Source: Methylobacterium sp. FF17
Lineage (GTDB): Bacteria > Pseudomonadota > Alphaproteobacteria > Rhizobiales > Beijerinckiaceae
DNA length: 64,000 bases
Reading direction: 5' to 3'
NCBI RefSeq assembly: GCF_025813715.1
Contig: NZ_CP107532.1
Span: 3,860,001-3,924,000 of the forward strand
In this document: positions 1 through 8,347 of the stretch, piece after piece
How the letters are laid out: every line of letters begins with the position of its first letter
Numbering within the stretch: position 1 is the stretch's first letter
Program-made: the position numbers and the translations under genes
The notes under the pieces: model-generated
The model's database searches: none
Told to the model about the DNA's origin: nothing
Seen by the model: only the letters and a program-made list of their open reading frames with translations

Positions 1-2
1 CG

Positions 3-1607
3 ATGATGATGCCCGACGCGTCCGTGACGGGGCCCGGGGCGCCCGCGCCGCCGGAGGGCGAGGCCCCGGATCCGGCGACCGCCTTCTTCTTCGCCTCGGT
101 CGCGGCCTCGCGCATGCCGATGGTGGTCAGCGACCCGCGCCTGCCCGACAACCCGATCATCGTGACCAACGACGCCTTCCTGGCGATGACCGGCTACGCC
201 CGCGACGAGGTGGTGGGCCGCAACTGCCGGTTCCTGCAGGGCCCCGAGACCGACCGGGAGGCCGTGCGCGAGCTCGCCCGCGCCATCGCGGCGCGCGAGA
301 ACGCCGCCACCGAGATCGTGAACTACCGCAAGGACGGCACCCCGTTCTGGAACGCCCTGTTCGTCTCGCCGATCTACGACGCGGCGGGCACGCTGGTGTA
401 CTTCTTCGCCTCGCAGCTCGACGTCTCGCGTCGGCGCGACGCGGAGGAGGCGCTCGGCCAGGCCCAGAAGATGGAGGCGCTCGGCCAGCTCACGGGCGGC
501 ATCGCGCACGACTTCAACAACCTGCTCCAGGTCATCGTCGGCTACGTCGACATCCTGGGCAGCGGGCTTGCCGACCCGCAGGCCGACCCGAACCGCCTGC
601 GCCGGGCCACCGACAACATCCGCACCGCCGCCGAGCGCGCCACGACGCTGACCCAGCAATTGCTGGCCTTCGCCCGCAAGCAGCGCCTCGAGGGGCGGAC
701 GGTGAACCTCAACGCCCTGGTGCAGGGCATGGGCGAGATGGCGGCCCGGACGCTCGGCGAGGCCATCACGGTCGCCTTCGACCTCGACCCGGACCTGCGG
801 ACCTGCCGCATCGACCCGACGCAGGCCGAGGTCGCCCTCCTCAACGTGTTCATCAACGCCCGCGACGCCATGCCGGAGGGCGGCCGGCTCACCATTGCGA
901 CCCGCAACCACAGCATCGCGCCGGGGCAGGGCGGGGGCCTCGCGCCGGGCCGCTACGTCACGGTGAGCGTCTCGGATACGGGCAGCGGCATCCCCGCCCA
1001 TGTGCTGAACCGGGTGATGGACCCGTTCTTCACCACCAAGGAGGAGGGCAAGGGCACCGGGCTCGGGCTCTCGATGGTCTACGGCTTCGCCCAGCAATCG
1101 GGCGGCGCGGCGCGGATCGAATCGATCCTGGGGGAGGGCACCGTGGTGCAGCTCGCCTTCCCGGCCACCGACCTCGCGGAGGTGGAGATCCCCGTCGAAC
1201 CGCCCGAGGTCGAGGAGCGGCCGGGCACGGAAACGATCCTCATCGTGGAGGACCGCGAGGATGTCGCCGAGCTCGCCCGGACCATCCTGCGGGATTTCGG
1301 CTACACCACCCTGGTGGCCCAGAACGGCCGCGAGGCCCTCGACGTGCTGGACGGCGGTGGCACGGTGGACCTGATGTTCACCGACCTCATCATGCCCGGC
1401 GGCATGAACGGGATCATGCTGGCCCGGGAGGCCCAGGCGCGGCGCCCCGGCCTGCGGGTGCTGCTCACCACCGGCTACGCGGAGGCGAGCCTGGAGCGAA
1501 CCGATGCGGGGGGCTCCGCGTTCGACCTCCTGAACAAGCCCTACCGCCGCACGGACCTGATCCGGCGCGTCCGGGCGGTCCTCGACGGACCGGCCGTGAC
1601 CGGCTGA
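3..1607 (+). CDS. LOV-domain hybrid histidine kinase with C-terminal receiver
   Basis: Probable blue-light-sensing signal transduction kinase, about 534 aa and soluble. Domains in order: PAS/LOV (about 25-140) with the flavin-adduct motif NCRFLQG (Cys75), a PAC segment, an HWE-unlike HisKA box with phospho-accepting His169 in [11 protein letters not shown], an HATPase domain with N box ([10 protein letters not shown]) and G boxes (DTGSGI, GTGLGLS), and a receiver (about 405-530) with acceptor Asp461 (FTDLIMPGG) and Lys in NKPY. LOV-HK-REC proteins of this layout are common in Methylobacterium and relatives, where LOV adduct formation controls autophosphorylation. The gene begins at the window edge; ATG codons at 3, 6 and 9 are all possible starts and the upstream RBS lies outside the window. 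No obvious partner regulator is adjacent, so phosphotransfer to the fused receiver is the simplest reading. Confidence 0.92.
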   Translation: MMMPDASVTGPGAPAPPEGEAPDPATAFFFASVAASRMPMVVSDPRLPDNPIIVTNDAFLAMTGYARDEVVGRNCRFLQGPETDREAVRELARAIAARENAATEIVNYRKDGTPFWNALFVSPIYDAAGTLVYFFASQLDVSRRRDAEEALGQAQKMEALGQLTGGIAHDFNNLLQVIVGYVDILGSGLADPQADPNRLRRATDNIRTAAERATTLTQQLLAFARKQRLEGRTVNLNALVQGMGEMAARTLGEAITVAFDLDPDLRTCRIDPTQAEVALLNVFINARDAMPEGGRLTIATRNHSIAPGQGGGLAPGRYVTVSVSDTGSGIPAHVLNRVMDPFFTTKEEGKGTGLGLSMVYGFAQQSGGAARIESILGEGTVVQLAFPATDLAEVEIPVEPPEVEERPGTETILIVEDREDVAELARTILRDFGYTTLVAQNGREALDVLDGGGTVDLMFTDLIMPGGMNGIMLAREAQARRPGLRVLLTTGYAEASLERTDAGGSAFDLLNKPYRRTDLIRRVRAVLDGPAVTG

Positions 1608-1640
1608 CCGGCCCCCGGCCACGGGCAAGCGAGGTGCATC

Positions 1641-1919
1641 ATGGCCCAGGGCGACAAGGCGAAGTACACCGACAAGCAGGTCCGCAAGGCCGAGCACATC
1701 GCGGAGTCCTACGAATCCCGGGGCGTGCCGGAAGCGGAGGCCGAGGCGCGGGCCTGGGCCACCGTCAACAAGGCGGATGGCGGCGGCAAGAAGCCGGGCG
1801 GCTCCGGGCGCGCGCCCTCCACCCGCACGGCGGAGGAGCGCTCGGCCTCCGCCCGCAAGGCCGCCGCGACCCGCAAGCGCAACGCCGCCGCGAAGGCCCC
1901 CGCGCGGCACGCCTCCTGA
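1641..1919 (+). CDS. Small basic hypothetical protein (often labelled plasmid stabilisation protein)
   Basis: A 92-aa, very hydrophilic, Lys/Arg/Ala-rich protein. The first 50 residues (YTDKQVRKAEHIAESYESRG...ARAWATVNK) form a recognisable short module that recurs in rhizobial and Methylobacterium genomes, usually annotated without experimental support as a plasmid stabilisation protein. The C-terminal half is low-complexity and basic, suggesting nucleic-acid contact or disorder. It starts 33 nt after the LOV kinase stop, with a GAGG-type ribosome binding site (gcgaggtgc) 6-8 nt before the ATG. A longer overlapping frame starting at 1634 has the skewed composition of a shadow. Function unknown. 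Confidence 0.75.
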   Translation: MAQGDKAKYTDKQVRKAEHIAESYESRGVPEAEAEARAWATVNKADGGGKKPGGSGRAPSTRTAEERSASARKAAATRKRNAAAKAPARHAS

Positions 1920-1929
1920 CGCGCCGCCG

Positions 1930-2406
1930 TCAGCCGCGCGCCGGCCGCTCCGGCGGAATCGCGTAGGTGCCGGTGGCGTGGCAGACCAGGTCCGCGCCGT
2001 CCGGCCCCGTGATCCCGACCTCTCCGACCGCCAGCCGGCGCCCGAGCTTGAGCAGGCGGGCGGTGCCGAGGAGCCCGTGCGGCCCGGGTTTGCGCAGGAA
2101 GTTGACATTCAGGCTCGTGGTGACGGCGAGCGCCACCGGCCCGAGGCTCGCGAGGATCGCCGCGTAGAGCGCGTAATCGGCCAGCGCCATCATCGACGGA
2201 CCGGAGACCGTCCCGCCGGGGCGCAGATGGCGTTCGTGGTGGTCCATGCGCATCCGCGCGAAGCCGGGGCCGACCGCGACGAGGTGATAGGTCTTGCCCC
2301 CCGCCGCCATCTGCGGAAACGCCGCGTCGAGGAAGTCCACGGTCTCGGCCAGCGACAGGGCCTGGGGGAACGGGTCGGACGACGGGTCGGGCAAGCGCTC
2401 GGACAT
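1930..2406 (-). CDS. PaaI-type hotdog-fold thioesterase
   Basis: A 158-aa single hotdog-fold protein of the PaaI/YbgC superfamily, expected to hydrolyse acyl-CoA thioesters in the cytoplasm. Visible hallmarks are the R-x-G-G-T-V-S-G-P segment (residues about 62-70) with following LADYALYAAI helix, matching the central hotdog helix with its catalytic acidic residue, and the strand TTSLNVNFLRKP that closes the sheet. Substrate cannot be predicted. It is convergent with the preceding small gene (10-nt gap) and divergent from the CoA-binding protein, sharing a short promoter region of about 45 nt. Confidence 0.85.
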   Translation of the reverse strand: MSERLPDPSSDPFPQALSLAETVDFLDAAFPQMAAGGKTYHLVAVGPGFARMRMDHHERHLRPGGTVSGPSMMALADYALYAAILASLGPVALAVTTSLNVNFLRKPGPHGLLGTARLLKLGRRLAVGEVGITGPDGADLVCHATGTYAIPPERPARG

Positions 2407-2450
2407 GCCTCACCTTGCAGCACGGCCGATCCTGCCCGACAAGATGGGGG

Positions 2451-2891
2451 ATGCGCCCAACCGCCGTCTCCCCGCACCACGACGCCTACGACCCCGCCCT
2501 GATCCGCCGGGTGCTCCGCGAGACCCGGAGCATCGCCCTGGTCGGCGCCTCGGCCAATCCCGCCCGGCCGAGCCACCACGTCATGGCCTTCCTGCTCGGG
2601 CGCGGCTACCGCGTGATCCCGGTCAATCCCGGGCTCAGTGGGCAGACGCTGCTGGGCCAGCCCGTGATCGCCCGCCTCGCCGACCTGCCCGAGCCCGTCG
2701 ACATGGTCGAGATCTTTCGCAGTTCGGATGCGGCGGGTGGGGTGGTGGACGAGGCCCTGGCCCTTCCGCAGCCGCCGCGGTTCATTTGGATGCAGATCGG
2801 GGTGCGGGATGACGCCGCCGCCGCGCGGGCGGAGGCCAAGGGGTGTGTGGTGGTGATGGACCGGTGCCCGAAGATTGAGATTTTTCGGTAG
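2451..2891 (+). CDS. CoA-binding domain protein (YccU family)
   Basis: A 146-aa Rossmann-fold CoA-binding protein. The N-terminal part has the typical SIALVGASANPARPSH motif that binds the CoA nucleotide, followed by GYRVIPVNPG and a DMVEIFR segment. Bacterial members of this small family are single-domain relatives of the succinyl-CoA synthetase alpha subunit; their biological role is undefined. An in-frame TTG at 2415 would extend it by 12 residues, but the ATG at 2451 directly follows a purine-rich stretch (aagatggggg) and gives the family's usual length. Divergent from the thioesterase. It is the last GC-rich gene before the AT-rich island. Confidence 0.85.
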   Translation: MRPTAVSPHHDAYDPALIRRVLRETRSIALVGASANPARPSHHVMAFLLGRGYRVIPVNPGLSGQTLLGQPVIARLADLPEPVDMVEIFRSSDAAGGVVDEALALPQPPRFIWMQIGVRDDAAAARAEAKGCVVVMDRCPKIEIFR

Positions 2892-3076
2892 TCTCGCAAA
2901 CCGCAAACTAAAGCTCCTCCTTAAAAATTGAAATTCCTTATATTAAATCTATTTCATAGATTATATTCTATATAAAATTACCGTACACTGGTGTATATTT
3001 GTCTTTCGTCAAAAGAATTATTTAAATTACTTAAATTCTTTCTAAGTGCACGATAACGCTGACTTTCGCTCGGTAC

Positions 3077-3255
3077 ACGATGATCGCTACGCGACATCGC
3101 TCCAAACGCGCGATCATCGTTTCGAAATTCATTGACTCATCAATTGTATCAGAACATATCGTGAACATGCTAAGCGGTGGAATGGACAAGGATACGGAGC
3201 TAGGTCACAACCTAGCATTATTACAGCGAACGGCTGGAGTTTAATAGAAGCCGTT
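3077..3255 (+). promoter_or_regulatory. Leader region with three inverted repeats upstream of the NdpA/Rel operon
   Basis: Three perfect inverted repeats lie in the 378-nt gene-free stretch 2892-3269. First, 11-bp arms acgatgatcgc (3077-3087) and gcgatcatcgt (3110-3120). Second, 7-bp arms gctaggt/acctagc with a 4-nt loop (3199-3216). Third, 7-bp arms aacggct/agccgtt (3229-3235 and 3249-3255), ending 5 nt before the GGAGAAG ribosome binding site of the first gene. They could be operator sites or a structured 5' leader that controls translation. The rest of the gap (2892-3076) is AT-rich with no ORF or recognisable RNA gene. Confidence 0.55.
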
Positions 3256-3269
3256 TCACGGGAGAAGAC

Positions 3270-4352
3270 ATGATCTGGGAGAACCTAGTCGTGGATCGGC
3301 TGATTATCCACGAAGTCCACAAACGCAATATCGATCGAAAGCCAGTCGCGGCGAGTTACGGCGCGGACCTTCTAAAGCTTGGAAGCGACGGCTTGGCGAT
3401 ATTCGCGGATCGTGTTGTTTCTGCGATCGGTAGCCATTCCCAAAGCATGGAAATGACGATCAAGAAGCACAGTCCAGGATGTCTGATAGAAAAAGTACAC
3501 GGCATGCTTGGGCTTAACGATACAGATTTTATAAATACTTCGCGAATATTTGCTGATAAGCTTACGGACGCACAAATCGCGATCAATCTACCAGGAGGGC
3601 TACTCATAGTATTCGATGGCTCCGTCGGTGCCTCTGACCGCCGGCTCATTGGCGTAATTAAAGCTGAGACACACAGTGGCTTCCAGCGCACAGATAACTT
3701 GACCGCTCAGTTTGTCAAAGATCTATTTCTTACACCCCAAGCTAAGCTTTATAAGCTCGGCGTTTTTGTTCACGACGGAGTAAGCAGTGAAAGAAATTTG
3801 CCTGAAGGTTGGGAGATTACAGTCTTCGACAGCTTGATGACCAATAGCAATCGAGATGGGGCCGCGCAGTATATCTATGAGAGCTTCCTAGGCTGCGAAC
3901 TACCGTCCACCAGTTCGAGGCTAAACCGAATTTTTTATGAGGGAACACGAAAATTTATCGATCGCCTTGACGCTCCTCCAGAGCAAAAAGCCGACTATGT
4001 CTCCGGTCTCTACGTTTATCTGAAGGTTAATCAGTCAAAAACTATCAGTATCGCGAGTTTTGCAGATACTAGTTTTCCGACAGAAATGCGTGACAGCTAC
4101 GAAAAACATATGAGAAGCAAAGGTTTTCCGTCCACGCTAGTAGAGAAAAATCTTACCGAGATTAACAACAAGCTTCGGCGCCGTCGGTTATCATTTAATC
4201 GAAATATCCAATTGGTCGGACCAGCTGAAGCTTTCGAAGAAATTGTTACAATACAGTCAACAGAAATCGAAGTCGCTGTTGGAGAAGGGAAATCCGAGCG
4301 TCGTGCTGCTACGTCGATTGTGATTCAAGGTAACATGCAAGAACGAGAATGA
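3270..4352 (+). CDS. NdpA/YejK-like 37-kDa nucleoid-associated protein
   Basis: A 360-aa protein that I assign to the NA37 family (E. coli YejK/NdpA) from its overall layout: an N-terminal LIIHEVHKRN-like segment, a middle IFADKLTDAQIAINLPGGLLIVFDG region followed by IGVIKAETHSGFQ, and a long C-terminal region after PEQKADYVSGLYVY. E. coli YejK associates with the nucleoid and has been reported to interact with topoisomerases. The ATG has a clear GGAGAAG site 5 nt upstream. The gene ends in ATGA, overlapping the start of the RelA/SpoT-like gene by 4 nt, so the two are almost certainly co-translated. Composition is far more AT-rich than the host genes. In this setting a role in defence or in a toxin module is an inference; a plain nucleoid role remains possible. 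Confidence 0.72.
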   Translation: MIWENLVVDRLIIHEVHKRNIDRKPVAASYGADLLKLGSDGLAIFADRVVSAIGSHSQSMEMTIKKHSPGCLIEKVHGMLGLNDTDFINTSRIFADKLTDAQIAINLPGGLLIVFDGSVGASDRRLIGVIKAETHSGFQRTDNLTAQFVKDLFLTPQAKLYKLGVFVHDGVSSERNLPEGWEITVFDSLMTNSNRDGAAQYIYESFLGCELPSTSSRLNRIFYEGTRKFIDRLDAPPEQKADYVSGLYVYLKVNQSKTISIASFADTSFPTEMRDSYEKHMRSKGFPSTLVEKNLTEINNKLRRRRLSFNRNIQLVGPAEAFEEIVTIQSTEIEVAVGEGKSERRAATSIVIQGNMQERE

Positions 4353-5332
4353 CTGAAGAACAGTTTCTTGCTCGCTGGAAAAGCGAGCGCGGTATGTATG
4401 AGGCTTGGGGGCAGCATGTTGCCTCCAAAATAATTGAAGGTATCGGAAAAGTTGCGCCTTTTCCCGCTGATCTCTTTATCCGTATTCCACCTAAACCACG
4501 GGCGAAAACAGAAGCATCAATCTTAGAAAAGGCATTTAGGCGCAATAAAAATTATACGAATCCATATGCCGAAATTACCGATAAAATCGGAGTTCGTTTC
4601 GTTGTATTGCTTGGACGGGACATCGACTTAATTTGTCAAATTATTGAAGAATGCGTCCATTGGACATGTTCACGCGATCGCGATTTTCAACGCGAACAAG
4701 AGGAACGTCCAATACACTTTGAGTATGCTGCTGTCCACTTTGTTGTTAGGTGTCGCTACGAAACGCGTATTGGCAATCACTTGGTAATGGCAGAAACGCC
4801 CTGCGAAGTGCAAGTTAAGACAATTCTTCAGCACGCGTACAGTGAGCTTACTCACGACACGCTCTACAAGCCTTCTGTAATAGCTTCCGCTGGAATGAAG
4901 CGTGAGGCAGCAAAGAGCATGGCACTCTTAGAGGCAACGGGAGACTATTTCGAAAAAGTCGTAACTCTTGTCGAAGCCGCAACGGAACCTGCAAAAGGTC
5001 TCTCGTTGCATATAGGAGAAATCTATCGGAATTTTATTGGGCGCCCACCCGAGGTAACGCGAGCCGAGGGCCTGATCCTAGAAGCTTACGATGACAATAT
5101 CGGTACTAACGCCTCTGAACGAGTAAAAGCTCTTTTAATTGCAAAGCCTTATATTTGTAAAAAAATCCAAGCGCGCGCAGCTAACGGGCTACTCTATCGC
5201 CAACCATCGATCCTCATTGTATATCTTATGGTGGCAGAGCTGCCATCCAAGGCTAAGACTGAATGGCCATTTGTGCCAGATGAATTGAGGCCCATATATA
5301 CCGACCTTGGCATTTCCTTCGACGGATATTAA
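4349..5332 (+). CDS. Stand-alone RelA/SpoT-domain nucleotide pyrophosphokinase-like protein
   Basis: A 327-aa protein with a RelA/SpoT synthetase-like domain (about residues 40-175) and no HD hydrolase, TGS or ACT domain. Visible motifs: R51-x-K53-x3-S57-x3-K61 (ATP site), D78-x2-G81-x-R83 (DKIGVRF), Y126-x3-H130, and E153-x-Q155-x-K157-T followed by H170 (EVQVKT...ELTHD), equivalent to ExQxRT in RelA. The usual GYxS before the histidine is EYAA, and the Arg of ExQxRT is Lys. The remaining 150 residues are helical and of unknown type. Small synthetases of this kind include (p)ppGpp or (pp)pApp producers and toxSAS proteins that pyrophosphorylate tRNA. The 4-nt overlap with the NdpA-like gene and the AT-rich island context favour a conflict-type module, but no activity can be read from sequence. 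Confidence 0.8.
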   Translation: MTEEQFLARWKSERGMYEAWGQHVASKIIEGIGKVAPFPADLFIRIPPKPRAKTEASILEKAFRRNKNYTNPYAEITDKIGVRFVVLLGRDIDLICQIIEECVHWTCSRDRDFQREQEERPIHFEYAAVHFVVRCRYETRIGNHLVMAETPCEVQVKTILQHAYSELTHDTLYKPSVIASAGMKREAAKSMALLEATGDYFEKVVTLVEAATEPAKGLSLHIGEIYRNFIGRPPEVTRAEGLILEAYDDNIGTNASERVKALLIAKPYICKKIQARAANGLLYRQPSILIVYLMVAELPSKAKTEWPFVPDELRPIYTDLGISFDGY

Positions 5333-5354
5333 ATTATTAAGCAAAATCTTACAT

Positions 5355-6683
5355 CTATATTTCCACCTTTCGCGTCTCACTCATCATCGCCACAGCCATA
5401 AAACTTACCCCAGCCGCAACCGCCAAATACAGCCCCACCCAACCCACACCACCCCACTCACTCAACCGCTGCGCCAGGTACGGCGCGGCGGACGCCCCCA
5501 AAATCCCCGCGAGGTTGTAGGTCACGCTCGCCCCGGTGTAGCGCACGCGGGTCGGGAAGAGTTCGGGCAGGAGCGCCCCCATGGGGCCGAACAGCCAGCC
5601 CATGGCGAACAGGCCCAGGCACAGGAAGCCGAGGACGAGGCCGCCCTGGCCGCTGCCGAGCATCGGACCCATCAGCAGGCCGAGGCTGGCGGTGAAGACG
5701 AGGCCGGAGAGGAGGACGGGGCGGCGTCCGTAGCGGTCGGCGGCCCAGCCCGAGAGGGGGATGCCGAGGCCCATGAACAGCACGGCGACGCACTCGAACA
5801 GCAGGAAGGTCGGCCGGGTGAAGCCCAGCGTCGAGACACCGTAGCTGAGGGCGAACACGGTGGAGAGGTAGAACACCGCGTAGCAGGCCACCATCGCGAA
5901 GGTGCCGAGCAGCGTCGCGCGGATGTACCTGGTGAAGATCACGGCCAGCGGCACGCGCTCCGGGGCGGCCTTCTCCAGGGCGGCCTTGAACACCGGGGTC
6001 TCGGTGAGCTTGAGCCGGACATAGAGCCCGACGCCGACGAGCGCGGCCGAGGCCAGGAACGGGATGCGCCAGCCCCAGGCCTGGAAGTCGGCCGGGCTGA
6101 GCGCCAGGGCCAGTCCGAGGAAGCCGAGATTGGCGGTGATGAAGCCCACCGGCGCCCCGAGCTGCGGGAAGATGCCGTAGAGGGCGCGTCGCCCGGGCGG
6201 GGCGTTCTCCACCGCCAGCAGGGCCGCGCCGCCCCACTCGCCGCCGAAGCCCACGCCCTGCCCGAAGCGCAGCACGCAGAGGAGGAAGGGCGCCCACCAG
6301 CCGGCGGTGGCGTAGGAGGGCAGGCAGCCGATCAGCACCGTCGACAGGCCCATGATCATCAGCGAGGCCACCAGCGTGGCTTTCCGCCCGACCCGGTCGC
6401 CGAAATGCCCGAAGAACGCCGCGCCCATCGGCCGCGCGATGAAGGCGATCGAGAAGGTGGCGAAGGCCGCCAGCGTCTGCACCGCCGGATCGCCCGGCGG
6501 AAAGAAGATCGGCCCGATCACCAGCGCGGCGGCGGTGGCATAGACGTAGAAGTCGTAGAACTCGATCGCCGTGCCGACGAAGCTCGCGATGAGGATGCGC
6601 GCGGCGGGCACGGTCTCGGGCGTCGGTGTCTGGGAAGTCATCGCTTCGGAAGTCATGATCGGGCGGGTCGCATGCTGGCTCAT
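5355..6683 (-). CDS. MFS transporter, metabolite:H+ symporter (MHS) type
   Basis: A 442-aa inner-membrane carrier with about 12 membrane segments. It has the MHS signature near the first helix (ASFVGTAIEFYDFYVYATAAA), the loop 2-3 motif GDRVGRKATL, and a second-half GWAADRYGRRPVLL motif, matching KgtP/ShiA/ProP-like symporters for organic acids or osmolytes. Substrate cannot be told. The open frame extends upstream to 7079 but that part has no transporter homology; ATG at 6683 is chosen, with 6695, 6656 and 6641 as alternatives since none has a strong Shine-Dalgarno. It is convergent to the AT-rich island and divergent from the metY gene. Confidence 0.85.
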   Translation of the reverse strand: MSQHATRPIMTSEAMTSQTPTPETVPAARILIASFVGTAIEFYDFYVYATAAALVIGPIFFPPGDPAVQTLAAFATFSIAFIARPMGAAFFGHFGDRVGRKATLVASLMIMGLSTVLIGCLPSYATAGWWAPFLLCVLRFGQGVGFGGEWGGAALLAVENAPPGRRALYGIFPQLGAPVGFITANLGFLGLALALSPADFQAWGWRIPFLASAALVGVGLYVRLKLTETPVFKAALEKAAPERVPLAVIFTRYIRATLLGTFAMVACYAVFYLSTVFALSYGVSTLGFTRPTFLLFECVAVLFMGLGIPLSGWAADRYGRRPVLLSGLVFTASLGLLMGPMLGSGQGGLVLGFLCLGLFAMGWLFGPMGALLPELFPTRVRYTGASVTYNLAGILGASAAPYLAQRLSEWGGVGWVGLYLAVAAGVSFMAVAMMSETRKVEI

Positions 6684-6743
6684 GGCCGGGGCCATAACCC
6701 AAGCGTCACCGGCAGGATAGCGCTGGTACGCGGTCGACCTGCA

Positions 6744-6761
6744 CCTTCCCGCTTGCGGGGA
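6744..6761. repeat. REP-like palindrome
   Basis: Short imperfect palindrome cttcccgcttgcggggag with one G-T pair, followed by a G-rich tail. Together with the two hairpins at 20109-20194 it resembles dispersed extragenic palindromes of high-GC alphaproteobacteria. Its copy number cannot be judged from one window. Confidence 0.4.
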
Positions 6762-6867
6762 GGGGTCAGGGGTGGGGGTGCCGGCCCCGGTCGAGGGGCG
6801 CGCGCGCCCGCCGCTCCGACCTCCGCACGCGAGAACCAAAAGCCCCGGGAGGACGCGTGCCCCCGCC

Positions 6868-6917
6868 TTGACCCCTCCGTGCGTCCGGCATAAAGAACTC
6901 ACGTTCGTTACAACGAA
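6868..6917 (+). promoter_or_regulatory. Candidate sigma-70 promoter and operator palindrome of metY
   Basis: TTGACC at 6868-6873 and TAAAGA at 6891-6896 are separated by 17 nt, a good vegetative promoter spacing for the downstream sulfhydrylase gene. Directly behind the -10 element lies a perfect palindrome ttcgtt-ac-aacgaa (6904-6917), well placed as a repressor operator overlapping the transcription start. No SAM-II or SAM/SAH riboswitch core was recognised in the remaining 5' leader. The rest of the 313-nt divergent gap 6684-6996 holds only the REP-like palindrome. Confidence 0.45.
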
Positions 6918-6996
6918 TGGCGCCCGCTTCCACCGTCCCCGGTCCGGGCGTAGAAGACGCGGGTTGCGGGCCTGCAGCGGCCCGGGAGGAGTTGCC

Positions 6997-8277
6997 ATGA
7001 CCGATCGTCTGCCCGGCTTCAACACGCTGGCCATCCATGCCGGCGCGGCGCCCGACGCGACGACCGGCGCGCGCGCCACGCCGATCTACCAGACCGCCTC
7101 GTTCGTGTTCGACGACGCGGAGCACGCCGCCTCGCTGTTCGGGCTCCAGGCCTTCGGCAACATCTACTCGCGCATCACCAACCCCACCAACGCGGTGCTG
7201 GAGGAGCGCGTCGCCGCGCTCGAAGGCGGCACGGCCGCCGTGGCGGTGGCCTCGGGCCACGCCGCCGAGTTCCTGGTGATGCACGCCCTGATGCAGCCCG
7301 GCGACGCGTTCGTCGCCTCGACCCGCCTCTACGGCGGCTCGATCAACCAGTTCAACCATTCCTACAAGAACTTCGGCTGGAACGTGATCTGGGCGGATGC
7401 CGACGATCCGGCCGCGTTCGAGGCCGCGATCACGCCCAACACCAAGGCGATCTTCTGTGAATCGATCGCCAATCCCGGCGGGGTCGTCACCGACATCGCG
7501 GCGCTCTCGGCCATCGCCAAGCGCCACAACATCCCGCTCATCGTCGACAACACGATGGCGAGCCCCTACCTGATCCGCCCCTTCGAGCACGGCGCCGACA
7601 TCGTCGTGCACTCGGCCACCAAGTTCCTCGGCGGGCACGGCAACTCCATCGGCGGCCTCGTGGTCGATGGCGGCACCTTCCCGTGGGCGGGGGACGCGCG
7701 CTTCCCCATGATGTCGGCCCCGCGCCCGGAATATGCCGGGATGGTGCTGGCCGAGACCTTCGGCAACTTCGCCCTCGCCATCGCGGTGCGGGTGCTGGGC
7801 CTGCGCGACCTCGGCCCGGCGCTCTCGCCCTTCAACGCCTTCCTGCTCTTGTCCGGCATCGAGACCCTGCCGCTGCGCATGCAGCGCCACTGCGACAACG
7901 CGCTAGCGGTGGCCACCCACCTGCAGACCCACCCGGCCGTGGCCTGGGTGAGCTATCCGGGCCTGGAGAGCGACCGCTACCACGCGCTCGCCCGGCGCTA
8001 TTCGCCCAACGGCGCAGGCGCGGTGTTCACGATCGGCCTGGAGGGCGGCTACGAGGCGGGCGTGAAGCTCGTCTCCAACCTGACCCTGTTCTCGCATCTC
8101 GCCAATATCGGCGACACCCGCTCGCTGATCATCCACCCCGCCTCCACCACCCACCGCCAGCTCACCGACCCGCAGCGGATCGCCGCCGGGGCGGGGCCGG
8201 AGGTGGTGCGCCTCTCGGTCGGGCTCGAGGATCCACAGGATCTGATCGAGGATCTCGACGCGGCGCTGGGGGCCTGA
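6997..8277 (+). CDS. metY: O-acetylhomoserine sulfhydrylase (MetY type), copy 1
   Basis: A 426-aa PLP enzyme of the Cys/Met metabolism family, making homocysteine (or methionine with methanethiol) from O-acetylhomoserine. Visible features: [11 protein letters not shown], the cofactor region [42 protein letters not shown], and the PLP Lys209 in [11 protein letters not shown]. The length and C-terminal [11 protein letters not shown] block match MetY rather than the roughly 390-aa MetZ/MetB group. The open frame reaches back to 6772, but the ATG at 6997 has an excellent GGGAGGA site 6 nt upstream. A second MetY-like gene lies 0.7 kb downstream at 8990; the two share the same blocks but differ by many substitutions, so they are old paralogues. 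Confidence 0.92.
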   Translation: MTDRLPGFNTLAIHAGAAPDATTGARATPIYQTASFVFDDAEHAASLFGLQAFGNIYSRITNPTNAVLEERVAALEGGTAAVAVASGHAAEFLVMHALMQPGDAFVASTRLYGGSINQFNHSYKNFGWNVIWADADDPAAFEAAITPNTKAIFCESIANPGGVVTDIAALSAIAKRHNIPLIVDNTMASPYLIRPFEHGADIVVHSATKFLGGHGNSIGGLVVDGGTFPWAGDARFPMMSAPRPEYAGMVLAETFGNFALAIAVRVLGLRDLGPALSPFNAFLLLSGIETLPLRMQRHCDNALAVATHLQTHPAVAWVSYPGLESDRYHALARRYSPNGAGAVFTIGLEGGYEAGVKLVSNLTLFSHLANIGDTRSLIIHPASTTHRQLTDPQRIAAGAGPEVVRLSVGLEDPQDLIEDLDAALGA

Positions 8278-8347
8278 ATGGCCCGCGTGTTAACGCTTCC
8301 TTTACCAACCCGGGCCGAGGCTCATGCGGCGGTGACCGGAGGGCGCG

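Larger units (their letters stand above)
2892..5345. other. AT-rich genomic island carrying an NdpA-like and a RelA/SpoT-like gene
   Basis: Base composition drops abruptly just after 2891 and recovers just before the MFS gene at 5355. By hand count, 4021-4080 has 22 G/C out of 60, while neighbouring GC-rich genes exceed 65 percent. Codon use in both genes is correspondingly AT-rich. No integrase, transposase, tRNA or clear flanking repeat is visible, so the boundaries are compositional only. The content (a nucleoid-associated protein and a lone alarmone-synthetase domain in a tight operon) and the foreign composition suggest horizontal acquisition. Confidence 0.75.

Noticed and set aside
2892..3076. 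tRNA or integrase remnant at the border of the AT-rich island
   Set aside because: No cloverleaf, no integrase reading frame and no direct repeat of both ends was visible.
6918..6996. SAM-II or SAM/SAH riboswitch in the metY leader
   Set aside because: No pseudoknot-like core was recognised in the short 5' leader.
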